A DNA stretch of 64,000 nucleotides from an uncultured Lachnospiraceae bacterium (GTDB lineage Bacteria; Bacillota; Clostridia; Lachnospirales; Lachnospiraceae): positions 56,169 through 120,168 of the forward strand of contig CAJTRK010000007.1 in the NCBI GenBank assembly GCA_910578475.1, written 5' to 3'. The translations under genes were made by a program, and so were the position numbers. A model generated the notes under the pieces. That model saw nothing but the letters and a program-made list of their open reading frames with translations. It ran no database searches and was not told the origin of the DNA. Position 1 is the first letter of the stretch. Every line of letters starts with the position of its first letter. Shown here piece by piece: positions 52,684 through 61,462 of this stretch.

Positions 52684-55600
52684 ATGCCGAAAAATCCTAA
52701 TGTAAAAAGAGTATTGGTTATTGGTTCCGGTCCAATCGTAATCGGACAGGCGGCGGAATTTGATTATGCGGGCACACAGGCCTGCCGTTCCCTGAAAGAA
52801 GAGGGAATGGAAGTCATTCTTGTTAATTCCAATCCGGCGACGATTATGACGGACGGCGATATTGCGGATAAAGTGTATATTGAACCTTTGACAACAAAGG
52901 TGTTGGAAGAGATTATTATCAAAGAAAAACCGGACAGCCTGCTTCCGAATATGGGCGGACAGGCGGGCCTGAATCTCGGTATGGAACTGGATGAGACAGG
53001 TTTTCTCGCCGAACATGGCGTAACACTTCTCGGTACGACCGCAAAGACGATTAAGAAAGCGGAAGACCGTCTGGAATTTAAAGAAACGATGGAAAAAATC
53101 GGGGAGCCATGCGCGCCCTCTCTCGTAGTAGAAAATATTCAGGACGGAATCGATTTCGCAAATGAAATCGGTTATCCTGTCGTCTTGCGCCCCGCCTATA
53201 CGCTTGGCGGTTCCGGCGGCGGTATCGCACATAATCAGGTTGAATTGGAAGAGATTCTGGCAAACGGCCTGCGGCTTTCCCGCGTGGGACAGGTTCTTGT
53301 GGAACGCTGTATCGCCGGATGGAAGGAAATCGAATATGAAGTGATGCGCGATGGAGCGGGAAACTGTATTACCGTATGTAGTATGGAAAATGTAGACCCT
53401 GTCGGCGTTCATACGGGCGACAGCATCGTTGTTGCGCCTGCGCAGACATTGGGCGATAAGGAATATCAGATGCTTCGGAGCGCGGCTTTGAACATCATCA
53501 ACGAACTGGAAATTACGGGAGGATGTAACGTACAGTTCGCGCTGCATCCGACCAGTTTCGAATACTGTGTGATTGAAGTGAATCCGCGTGTGAGCCGTTC
53601 TTCCGCGCTGGCTTCCAAAGCGACAGGTTATCCGATTGCCAAAGTGGCGGCAAAGATTGCGCTCGGTTACACGCTTGATGAAATTAAGAATGCGATTACC
53701 AAAAAAACGTATGCCAGTTTTGAACCGACTATTGATTACTGCGTCGTAAAAATTCCGAGACTTCCGTTCGATAAATTTATTACGGCAAAACGTACTTTAA
53801 CGACACAGATGAAGGCTACCGGAGAAGTCATGAGCATCGGCGATAACTTTGAAGGGGCGCTCATGAAAGCGATTCGTTCTCTGGAGCAGCATGTGGACTG
53901 TCTGAGAAGCTATGACTTTTCAGATTTATCCAAAGAAGAACTGTTAGAGCGAATGAAAATCGTGGATGACCAGCGTATTTATATTATCGCGGAAGCGATT
54001 CGGAAAGGCGTTGACTACCAGACGATATTTGACATCACGATGATTGATATCTGGTTCATCGACAAGATTGCGATTTTGACCGAAATGGAAGCGGCGCTGG
54101 AAAAAGGTCCGTTAACCACAGAGCTTTTGAAAGAAGCCAAAAGAATGGAATTTCCGGATAATGTCATCGCAAGGCTGACCGGAAAAACAGAAGAAGAAAT
54201 CAAAAAGATGCGCTATGATAACGGCATTGTAGCGGCATTTAAAATGGTAGATACCTGTGCGGCGGAATTTGCGGCGACGACGCCTTACTATTATTCCGTA
54301 TTCGGTTCCGAGACGGAAGTGGAGGAAACCCATCCGAAGAAAAAGGTGCTTGTGCTCGGTTCCGGTCCGATTCGTATCGGCCAGGGTATCGAATTCGATT
54401 ACTGCTCCGTTCATGCGACATGGGCTTTTGCCAAAGAAGGCTATGAGACGATTATTATCAATAACAACCCGGAGACGGTCAGCACCGATTTCGATATCGC
54501 GGATAAGTTATACTTCGAGCCGCTGACGCCGGAAGATGTGGAGAATGTTGTCAATATTGAAAAACCTGACGGAGCGGTCGTTCAGTTCGGCGGCCAGACA
54601 GCGATTAAGCTGACAGAAAGCCTGATGAAAATGGGTGTGCCGATTCTCGGAACGAAAGCGGAAGATGTAGATGCGGCCGAGGACAGAGAGCTCTTTGACA
54701 AGATTTTGGAAGAGACGGAAATTCCCAGAGCGGCAGGCGGAACGGTTTATACCGCGGAAGAGGCGAAAGAGGTTGCAAACCGGTTGGGTTATCCGGTACT
54801 GGTTCGTCCTTCCTATGTACTCGGCGGTCAGGGAATGCAGATAGCGATTTCCGATAAGGAAATCGAGGAATTTATGGCAGTCATTAACCGTTATGAGCAG
54901 GAACATCCGATTCTGGTCGATAAATATTTACAGGGAAAAGAATTGGAAGTCGATGCGGTATGCGACGGCACGGATATTCTGATTCCGGGAATTATGGAGC
55001 ATATCGAGCGGACGGGCGTGCATTCCGGCGACAGTATTTCCGTATATCCGGCTCCTACGGTCAGCGAGAAGGTAAAGGAAACGATTGCGGAATATTCCAG
55101 AAGACTTGCGAAAGCCCTTCATGTTATCGGATTGATTAACATTCAGTTTATTGCGGTAGGCGACGAGGTTTATGTGATTGAAGTCAATCCCCGTTCCTCC
55201 CGTACCGTGCCTTATATCAGCAAGGTAACGGGTATACCGATTGTGGACCTGGCGACACAGGTTATCATCGGAAAGAAGATTCGGGAACTCGGTTATGAAC
55301 CTGGCTTGCAGCCGGCGGCCGATTATTTTGCGGTTAAGATGCCGGTATTCTCTTTTGAAAAGATTCGCGGAGCGGAAATCAGCTTAGGACCGGAAATGAA
55401 ATCGACAGGCGAATGTCTTGGCATTGCGGAGACTTTTAACGAAGCGTTGTATAAAGCGTTTCTCGGCGCAGGCATCAGCCTGCCGAAATATAAGCGAATG
55501 ATAATCACCGTAAAAGATGCCGATAAGGGAGAGGCAATCGAAGTGGCACGCCGCTTTGAGAAACTCGGCTATAAGATTTATGCAACGAGAAGTACGGCGG

Positions 55601-55896
55601 CGGCTTTGAATGACGCCGGTGTGAAAGCGAGAAAAGTCAATAAGATTCAGCAGGAATCCCCGACTGTCATGGATTTAATTTTAGGACACGAAATCGACCT
55701 TGTTATTGATACGCCGACACAGGGCCGTGATAAGAGCAGAGACGGATTCCTGATAAGAAGGACTGCGATTGAAACGGGTGTATACTGTATTACCGCGATG
55801 GATACGGCGACTGCGCTCGTATCAAGCCTTGAAAACGCGGCTTCTCAGGGCGAACTGAATCTGATTGATATTGCGACGATTGCCAGACGGGTATAG
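52684..55896 (+). CDS. carB: Carbamoyl-phosphate synthase large subunit
   Basis: 1070 aa, standard for CarB. Two homologous halves each carry an ATP-grasp domain: VLVIGSGPIVIGQAAEFDYA near the start and VLVLGSGPIRIGQGIEFDYC near 555; RPAYTLGGSGGGIA and RPSYVLGGQGMQIA; EVNPRVSRSSALASKATGYP and EVNPRSSRTVPYISKVTGIP. The C-terminal MGS-like allosteric domain (about 930-1070) contains VKDADKGEAIEVARRFEKLG and DLVIDTPTQGRDKSRDGF. It follows carA by one base. It ends 7 nt before a secreted protein of unknown function. Confidence 0.97.
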   Translation: MPKNPNVKRVLVIGSGPIVIGQAAEFDYAGTQACRSLKEEGMEVILVNSNPATIMTDGDIADKVYIEPLTTKVLEEIIIKEKPDSLLPNMGGQAGLNLGMELDETGFLAEHGVTLLGTTAKTIKKAEDRLEFKETMEKIGEPCAPSLVVENIQDGIDFANEIGYPVVLRPAYTLGGSGGGIAHNQVELEEILANGLRLSRVGQVLVERCIAGWKEIEYEVMRDGAGNCITVCSMENVDPVGVHTGDSIVVAPAQTLGDKEYQMLRSAALNIINELEITGGCNVQFALHPTSFEYCVIEVNPRVSRSSALASKATGYPIAKVAAKIALGYTLDEIKNAITKKTYASFEPTIDYCVVKIPRLPFDKFITAKRTLTTQMKATGEVMSIGDNFEGALMKAIRSLEQHVDCLRSYDFSDLSKEELLERMKIVDDQRIYIIAEAIRKGVDYQTIFDITMIDIWFIDKIAILTEMEAALEKGPLTTELLKEAKRMEFPDNVIARLTGKTEEEIKKMRYDNGIVAAFKMVDTCAAEFAATTPYYYSVFGSETEVEETHPKKKVLVLGSGPIRIGQGIEFDYCSVHATWAFAKEGYETIIINNNPETVSTDFDIADKLYFEPLTPEDVENVVNIEKPDGAVVQFGGQTAIKLTESLMKMGVPILGTKAEDVDAAEDRELFDKILEETEIPRAAGGTVYTAEEAKEVANRLGYPVLVRPSYVLGGQGMQIAISDKEIEEFMAVINRYEQEHPILVDKYLQGKELEVDAVCDGTDILIPGIMEHIERTGVHSGDSISVYPAPTVSEKVKETIAEYSRRLAKALHVIGLINIQFIAVGDEVYVIEVNPRSSRTVPYISKVTGIPIVDLATQVIIGKKIRELGYEPGLQPAADYFAVKMPVFSFEKIRGAEISLGPEMKSTGECLGIAETFNEALYKAFLGAGISLPKYKRMIITVKDADKGEAIEVARRFEKLGYKIYATRSTAAALNDAGVKARKVNKIQQESPTVMDLILGHEIDLVIDTPTQGRDKSRDGFLIRRTAIETGVYCITAMDTATALVSSLENAASQGELNLIDIATIARRV

Positions 55897-55903
55897 AGTT
55901 GGT

Positions 55904-58198
55904 ATGCGGCGGCGTTTCGGTTACAAAGAATACTGCTATTGCTTTTTATCTTTTGCGCCGGGATTCTTGTTCCTGTTGAGCGTTATACTGGGAAAGCCAT
56001 GTTCAACGCCGGTCATTCTGGCGCCGGACGAGGAGCGGACAGAGGCGGAAGGAAATCAGTTATCCTATGGAAACCTGCTTATCGAACTGCCGGAGGGTGT
56101 TTCGGCAGAACAAATCGACCGGGAAGAATGCGGAAATATCTTTGCGGAGGAGAAAGAAGGGCTGGTTCTGGATTTGGCCGGGGCGCAGGAGGTCTACCGG
56201 GACAGAGGCAGCGAGGGTAGTATCGATATAGATATCCCGCCGCGCATCCGGCTGATGCACTATCGTGCGGAATATGAAGAGGAAATGGCGCTGCTGAACG
56301 CGCTGCTTTCCCTGTTGCCGGCAGATACGGAGGGAAACCGTATCTACGCGGATGAAGAAAAAAGAGAATATGTTTATCATATGCTGTTGGAAGATTATTG
56401 TCAGTATTTTATTTTCGTACAGGGGAAAGACGTTTATCTTGTACAGGAAATTACGGCACTGGGTTCCCTCAGGCGGGAAAATCTTTATCTGTTTGGTTAT
56501 CTTTTGCAGGATGGGGCATTGCGTTGGAAGGACAGCGGCAGACGTATCGAATATTCTGAAGAACTGGACTGCCATTCGTACAGAAGATTTGAGCCGGAGG
56601 AAAAAGTTGCTTTTCTGTGCGTTTACACGATGGAACCGGAGGCAGAAGATACAAACATCCGTTTTTTCAAAGAAGGGCAGTTCGAGAAGGCTTACCAGAC
56701 AATTTACATGAAGAAGCGTTGCCGAATACAGTCGGAAGATATTAATTTCGATGGACATTCTGATTTTATCTGTTCCAACGGAGAAATATTTCTTTGGGAC
56801 AAAGAAGCTTCAAACTATCAGCCGGCGGAATTGGAATCGGACATCGGTATTTATGATTTGCTGCATTGGCGGCTCTCCGAAACGAAAACGATTTGGAGCC
56901 GTGACCTGGAAACAATGGAGCCGGAGGGCATTCGGGAGACAGAGACCTTATGGCAATGGGAAGAAAACCGTCTGGTCAGGAAACGGGAATGTGTGAGGGA
57001 AGAAAAAGAAGACATAATTCGCCTCAGGGCTTATGAAGAATCACCGGAGAATCTATTGTTTGATGTGACGTTTTCATGCGACAAATGGGAAAAAGAAGAG
57101 CAGAACCGGGTGCGTCTTTTGTATGAACGGTTTTATGATAAAATGGCGCCAAAAGAGCTGTATGCCGTATATCATGTGGAGGAAGGCGGACAGCGTCATG
57201 TGCCGCAGGGCCTTTTGGAAGCGTTTTCCGATGCGGTGGCGGACGGAACAGAGACGGAGCTGCTCGATGAAATGCGAAGTGACAGGACGCTTTCTGAGGA
57301 AGAAGTGTATGCGCTTGCCGATAAAAGCCTGGATATTCGTCTGGAGATACTCTCGTTATCCTGGCTGAACGGCAGCTATACGATGAAAAAAGCGGATTGT
57401 GACAACGACGGCATACCGGATATTGTAGCCCGGATTTTTACGGGTGGTCAGGCGGGAAACGCGGACTATGTTTTTTTCAAAGGACAGCCGGATGGCTCCT
57501 ATGTGAAGACCGATACATTCGATTCCCTGCTGATGGAGTATACCGTTATTTCCTGGCAGGGCAAAAACTACCTGTGCAGGGAAAACTGGAATTATGACCG
57601 GAAGATGTGTGACGGCATTGTCGTTCTCGCCTATGAGGACGGACAACGGATAGAAGAAGTGTTTTTGACCCGTACGGTAAAGGACTATAATGTTTCACAA
57701 GTATGCGAAGCCCCGGAAGATTACAGACTCCCGGCGGCATTGCTTGCAAAAGAATGTTCCGGGATAAAAGCGCGGCTGGATGAATATCAGATAATTGACG
57801 GAGCAGCGGAGCAGCGCATGGAAGACAAGGACACAGAATGGCAGTATGCCTGTGACCTGGATAATGACGGAGAGATAGAGCATTATCGGAAAATTTACTG
57901 GATTCCCACACATATGTCTAATAACCAGCTCATTTTTGCATGTAAGGAAGAAGAGACAGGAATCGGTGATTTTCAGAATAAGATGAAAAAGGAAACGGGA
58001 ACTTCTCAGATGATGTGGGTGGAGCGGTTCGACGAAAAAAATATTATCAATGTATACTATATGACGGGACTGGAAGATTTTCGAATAACAGGTTATCTGA
58101 TAGAAGAAGAAAAATGCAGGAAGATATATGAGGTGGCGTGCGATGCGGATTACGAAGCAGAACAGGTTCGGAGCATGGTGTTTCAAAGTCCGTATTGA
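55904..58198 (+). CDS. Large membrane-anchored protein of unknown function with EF-hand-like loops
   Basis: 764 aa from the ATG 7 nt after carB; the ribosome site is weak (AGAGTTGG), suggesting coupling to carB translation. A basic start and one hydrophobic segment (about 10-32, CFLSFAPGFLFLLSVILG) look like a signal anchor. The rest is acidic and extracytoplasmic. Calcium-loop-like segments occur near residues 280 (DINFDGHSDFI), 500 (DCDNDGIPDIV) and 650 (DLDNDGEIEHY), each followed by beta strands as in FG-GAP or VCBS-like repeats. No enzyme motif is recognised. Neighbouring housekeeping genes give no clue. The existence of the gene is well supported by length; the role is unknown. Confidence 0.8.
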   Translation: MRRRFGYKEYCYCFLSFAPGFLFLLSVILGKPCSTPVILAPDEERTEAEGNQLSYGNLLIELPEGVSAEQIDREECGNIFAEEKEGLVLDLAGAQEVYRDRGSEGSIDIDIPPRIRLMHYRAEYEEEMALLNALLSLLPADTEGNRIYADEEKREYVYHMLLEDYCQYFIFVQGKDVYLVQEITALGSLRRENLYLFGYLLQDGALRWKDSGRRIEYSEELDCHSYRRFEPEEKVAFLCVYTMEPEAEDTNIRFFKEGQFEKAYQTIYMKKRCRIQSEDINFDGHSDFICSNGEIFLWDKEASNYQPAELESDIGIYDLLHWRLSETKTIWSRDLETMEPEGIRETETLWQWEENRLVRKRECVREEKEDIIRLRAYEESPENLLFDVTFSCDKWEKEEQNRVRLLYERFYDKMAPKELYAVYHVEEGGQRHVPQGLLEAFSDAVADGTETELLDEMRSDRTLSEEEVYALADKSLDIRLEILSLSWLNGSYTMKKADCDNDGIPDIVARIFTGGQAGNADYVFFKGQPDGSYVKTDTFDSLLMEYTVISWQGKNYLCRENWNYDRKMCDGIVVLAYEDGQRIEEVFLTRTVKDYNVSQVCEAPEDYRLPAALLAKECSGIKARLDEYQIIDGAAEQRMEDKDTEWQYACDLDNDGEIEHYRKIYWIPTHMSNNQLIFACKEEETGIGDFQNKMKKETGTSQMMWVERFDEKNIINVYYMTGLEDFRITGYLIEEEKCRKIYEVACDADYEAEQVRSMVFQSPY

Positions 58199-58392
58199 CG
58201 ATGAACGCTGGCGGCGTCCTATAAAATGAGTTCAGAGGCGGTACAGACAGACGGATGACAGGCAGCATATAAGTCGATAAACCAATCATTATTGCATGTC
58301 AGCCGACAGGCAGTTTTGTGCTGATATTCACAGCGTTTGAGCACATAAATTCGCACGCTGAGAAAGGAGCATTGCTTAAAGACGATAATGAA

Positions 58393-59169
58393 ATGAATAA
58401 GGTCAGAAATTACCAGAAAGAACTGGAAAAGATAATAGATATCATAACCGGGAAGGCGGAAAGCCGGGCGACGGACGAAAAACCGATGCAGCCGCCAAGA
58501 CTTTTTTTGCACAGCTGCTGCGCGCCATGCAGCAGCTATGTTCTGGAATATCTGCGGATGTATTTTCGGATTACGGTATTTTATTATAATCCCAATATTT
58601 CGATGGAAGACGAATACTGGAAACGCGTTGCGGAGCAGAAACGCCTGATTGCCGCGTATAACGCGGAGCTTGAACAACGGCGGAGGACTGTTGCCGGCGG
58701 TGTGGAAGCCGGACAACAGCAACGGATTTCGGCTGGCAATGCGGCGGCGGACAGCCCTGAGGAATATCCGATTGAAATCGTGGAAGGCGATTACGAGCCG
58801 GAACGTTTTTTTGAAATGGCAAAGGGAATGGAACAGTGTCCGGAAGGCGGTGAGCGATGCTTTGCCTGTTATGAGATGCGGCTTCGAAAGACCGCGGAAT
58901 TGGCGCGGGCCGGCGGATATGATTATTTTGCGACAACGCTGACCATCAGCCCGTTGAAAAATGCGGTGAAGCTGAACGAAACAGGCGAGCGCCTTGCGGA
59001 AGAATACGGTGTGGCCTGGCTTCCTTCCGATTTTAAAAAGCGCGGCGGATATCAGCGTTCGATAGCCTTATCGAAAGAATATGATTTATACAGACAGGAT
59101 TACTGCGGCTGTGTTTTTTCCCGTGCGCAGCGGGATAGACAAACAGCCGATAACATGAATAGATGTTGA
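58393..59169 (+). CDS. queH: Epoxyqueuosine reductase QueH
   Basis: 258 aa from the ATG at 58393 (NKVRNYQKELEKIIDII). A TTG at 58372 with AAAGGAG close by is an alternative start. Hallmarks of QueH (DUF208) are a CC plus CxxC cluster-ligand motif in LHSCCAPCSSYVLEYL, YYNPNI, GGERCFACYEMRLRKTAELA, TTLTISPLKNAVKLN, and a C-terminal QDYCGCVFS. The enzyme performs the last step of queuosine tRNA modification, reducing epoxyqueuosine in the anticodon of GUN tRNAs. An insertion of about 35 hydrophilic residues (RRRTVAGGVEAGQQQ region, about 95-125) is not typical. It is followed by argS, another tRNA-related gene. The 58199-58392 gap holds nothing recognisable. Confidence 0.9.
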   Translation: MNKVRNYQKELEKIIDIITGKAESRATDEKPMQPPRLFLHSCCAPCSSYVLEYLRMYFRITVFYYNPNISMEDEYWKRVAEQKRLIAAYNAELEQRRRTVAGGVEAGQQQRISAGNAAADSPEEYPIEIVEGDYEPERFFEMAKGMEQCPEGGERCFACYEMRLRKTAELARAGGYDYFATTLTISPLKNAVKLNETGERLAEEYGVAWLPSDFKKRGGYQRSIALSKEYDLYRQDYCGCVFSRAQRDRQTADNMNRC

Positions 59170-59204
59170 ACAGGTTAAAAGAATAGATATTGAACAGGTT
59201 GAAA
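59157..59204 (+). repeat. Tandem pair of 24-nt direct repeats at the queH-argS junction
   Basis: Units 59157-59180 and 59181-59204 match at 22 of 24 positions (core TTGAACAGGTT, each begun by GAATAGAT). The first unit contains the queH stop codon. The second runs into the argS ribosome-site region. It may be a simple duplication that places a fresh leader before argS. Confidence 0.8.
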
Positions 59205-59223
59205 GAAAGGCATGGTGATAAAA

Positions 59224-61044
59224 ATGAAAAAATTTATGGAACTCATTTCGGAAGAGATGGGAAAGGCCTTTGAGGCGGCCGGATATCAGGCGGATTTGGG
59301 AAAGGTTACCATATCCAACCGGCCCGATTTATGTGAATATCAGTGTAACGGTGCGATGGCGGGAGCGAAACAGTACCACAAAGCGCCGTTGATGATAGCC
59401 AACGATGTGGCGGAAAAATTACAGGGAAATACAGTATTTTCGGAAGTCAGCGTTGTTGCGCCGGGCTTTCTGAACCTCAGGGTGACGGAAAAGTTCGTTA
59501 AAGAATATTTGCAGGAAATGCGTGCGGATGCTAAATTCGGACTGGAGATGCCGGAAAATCCGCAGATGATTATGGTAGACTATGGCGGGCCTAATATTGC
59601 CAAACCGCTGCATGTCGGACATTTGCGCCCTGCGATTATCGGTGAGAGCGTTAAGAGAATCTGCCGCTATGCCGGGCATCAGGTGCTTGGAGATATCCAT
59701 TTGGGAGACTGGGGCCTGCAGATGGGTCTGATTGCAACAGAATTAAAAAAACGACACCCGGAACTTCCTTATTTTGATGCAGCATGGCAGGGAGAATACC
59801 CGAAAGAACCGCCTTTTACCATATCGGAACTGGAAGAAATTTATCCTGCAGCCAGCGCAAAGTCCAAAGAGGATGCGGATTATAAGGCGGAAGCAATGGA
59901 AGCGACCTTCCAGTTACAGACAGGCGTTCCCGGACTGCGGGCGCTCTGGAATCATATCATGGCTGTATCCGTAGCGGATTTAAAGAAAAACTATGCGGCT
60001 CTGGATGTGGAGTTCGACCTCTGGAAGGGTGAATCGGATGTTCAGCCCATTATTCCGGGGATGGTCGAGAAATTGAAAAAAGACGGTTATGCACATGAAA
60101 GTGATGGAGCGCTTGTCGTGGACGTCAAGGAAGAGACAGATACAAAAGAGATACCACCCTGCATGATTTTAAAATCGGACGGCGCTTCCCTGTATAATAC
60201 GACCGATTTGGCAACCATCATGGACCGTATGGATAAATATCAGCCCGACAAACTCATATATGTGACGGATAAACGGCAGAATCTATATTTTGAACAAATA
60301 TTCCGCTGTGCGAGAAAGACCGGACTGGTAAAGCCGGAAACACAGCTTACGCATATCGGAATCGGCACGATGAACGGCAAGGACGGCAAGCCTTTTAAAA
60401 CAAGAGAAGGCGGCGTTATGCGCCTTGAAAATCTGATTCGGGAAATCAACGAAGAGATGTACCGCAAGATTACGGATAACAGGGAAATGGAAGAAGCGGA
60501 AGCAAAGGAGACTTCCGGCATTGTAGCCCTTTCTGCCGTGAAGTACGGAGACTTGTCAAACCAGGCTTCAAAAGATTATATTTTTGATATCGACAGATTT
60601 ACTTCCTTTGAAGGAGATACCGGGCCGTATATTCTGTACACCATCGTTCGAATCAAATCGATTCTGAAGAAATATAAAGAGCAGAACGGCGCGGCATCCG
60701 CTTCCGGACAGAGTGGGAATGTCTCAGAATTAAAAAATGACACCCCTCTGAGTGGACTTCCGATATGTGAGGCGACCAGTGCATCGGAAAAAGACCTGAT
60801 GCTGGAAATTACCAAATTTAATACGATGCTGGAAGCGGCCTGTGAGGAAGTGGCGCCTCATAAGGTGTGCGCATATATTTATGATTTGGCGAATGCCTTT
60901 AACCATTTTTATCATGAGACAAAAATTTTGACAGAGGAAAATTTGGAGAAACAATCCGGTTGGATTGCGCTTTTGACACTGACGAGGGACGTGCTGGAAG
61001 TCTGTATCGAATTACTCGGATTCTCTGCGCCGGAAAGAATGTAG
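59224..61044 (+). CDS. argS: Arginyl-tRNA synthetase
   Basis: 606 aa from the ATG at 59224; GGTGAT with a 4-nt gap to it continues the Shine-Dalgarno sequence, while an in-frame ATG 12 nt upstream abuts AAAGG. Class Ia synthetase charging tRNA-Arg. N-terminal Add1 domain (to about 110), HIGH-type motif in GGPNIAKPLHVGHLRPAIIG, GDIHLGDWGLQMGLIATEL, then IYVTDKRQNLYFEQIF, the KMSK-region equivalent FKTREGGVMRLENLI, and the C-terminal anticodon-binding domain (DPGPYILYTIVRI-like GDTGPYILYTIVRI; FNHFYHETKIL). A hydrophilic insertion NGAASASGQSGNVSELKN lies near 485-505. It is followed by the tRNA genes. Confidence 0.95.
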   Translation: MKKFMELISEEMGKAFEAAGYQADLGKVTISNRPDLCEYQCNGAMAGAKQYHKAPLMIANDVAEKLQGNTVFSEVSVVAPGFLNLRVTEKFVKEYLQEMRADAKFGLEMPENPQMIMVDYGGPNIAKPLHVGHLRPAIIGESVKRICRYAGHQVLGDIHLGDWGLQMGLIATELKKRHPELPYFDAAWQGEYPKEPPFTISELEEIYPAASAKSKEDADYKAEAMEATFQLQTGVPGLRALWNHIMAVSVADLKKNYAALDVEFDLWKGESDVQPIIPGMVEKLKKDGYAHESDGALVVDVKEETDTKEIPPCMILKSDGASLYNTTDLATIMDRMDKYQPDKLIYVTDKRQNLYFEQIFRCARKTGLVKPETQLTHIGIGTMNGKDGKPFKTREGGVMRLENLIREINEEMYRKITDNREMEEAEAKETSGIVALSAVKYGDLSNQASKDYIFDIDRFTSFEGDTGPYILYTIVRIKSILKKYKEQNGAASASGQSGNVSELKNDTPLSGLPICEATSASEKDLMLEITKFNTMLEAACEEVAPHKVCAYIYDLANAFNHFYHETKILTEENLEKQSGWIALLTLTRDVLEVCIELLGFSAPERM

Positions 61045-61133
61045 CAGCGGTTAATAATTTTTCCTGTAAAATTCAGCAAAATTTAGTTCGGCAAAATTTA
61101 TAAGAAAATTATAAGAAAATTTAGGAAAAATAC

Positions 61134-61163
61134 TTGACAAGAAGCCCCATTAAATTGTATACT
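61134..61163 (+). promoter_or_regulatory. Promoter of the tRNA-Val/tRNA-Met unit
   Basis: TTGACA (61134-61139), an 18-nt spacer and TATACT (61158-61163) lie 40 nt before tRNA-Val. The preceding 60 nt are A/T tracts (repeated AAAATTTA and AAGAAAATT), as expected of an UP element for a strong stable-RNA promoter. Confidence 0.7.
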
Positions 61164-61203
61164 AGCAAAGCGGGTTGGCGAAATGGACAACCCGTTGCCG
61201 AAT

Positions 61204-61276
61204 GGGATCTTAGCTCAGCTGGGAGAGCATCTGCCTTACAAGCAGAGGGTCATAGGTTCGAGCCCTATAGGTCCCA
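61204..61276 (+). tRNA. tRNA-Val (anticodon TAC)
   Basis: 73 nt folding as a cloverleaf. Acceptor GGGATCT pairs with AGGTCCC, with discriminator A at 61276; D arm TAGCTCAGCTGGGAGAGC; anticodon stem CTGCC/AGCAG-type with loop CTTACAA (anticodon TAC). The T arm contains GGTTCGAGCCC. CCA is not encoded (TTT follows). Confidence 0.93.
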
Positions 61277-61353
61277 TTTCCTTGCGGATTTTCAACATGA
61301 GAGATATGTGCGGAAGATTTGCGAGAGTTTTGAAAGTCACACTTTTATACTAT

Positions 61354-61427
61354 GGCGAGATAGCTCAGTTGGCTAGAGCATACGGTTCATACCCGTAGTG
61401 TCGAGGGTTCAAATCCCCCTCTCGCTA
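61354..61427 (+). tRNA. tRNA-Met (anticodon CAT), integration target
   Basis: 74 nt. Acceptor GGCGAGA pairs with TCTCGCT (first pair G-U), discriminator A at 61427; D arm with AGCTCAGTTGGCTAGAGC; anticodon loop TTCATAC; T arm GGGTTCAAATCCC. CCA is not encoded. The elongator Met call fits the sequence; a tRNA-Ile2 with modified CAT cannot be fully excluded. The convergent tyrosine integrase ends 32 nt downstream, so the 3' end of this tRNA is the probable attachment site of the element to the right. Confidence 0.92.
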
Positions 61428-61430
61428 TTT

Positions 61431-61462
61431 AAGAACATCGTAGAAATGCGGTGTTCTTTTAT
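61431..61462 (+). terminator. Terminator after tRNA-Met
   Basis: Arms AAGAACATCG / CGGTGTTCTT (one G-U pair) with an 8-nt loop, then TTATTTTG. The hairpin overlaps the last codon of the convergent integrase gene and could stop both transcripts. Confidence 0.7.

Noticed and set aside
61314..61353. Possible third tRNA between tRNA-Val and tRNA-Met
   Set aside because: No cloverleaf or T-arm sequence can be formed in the spacer 61277-61353.
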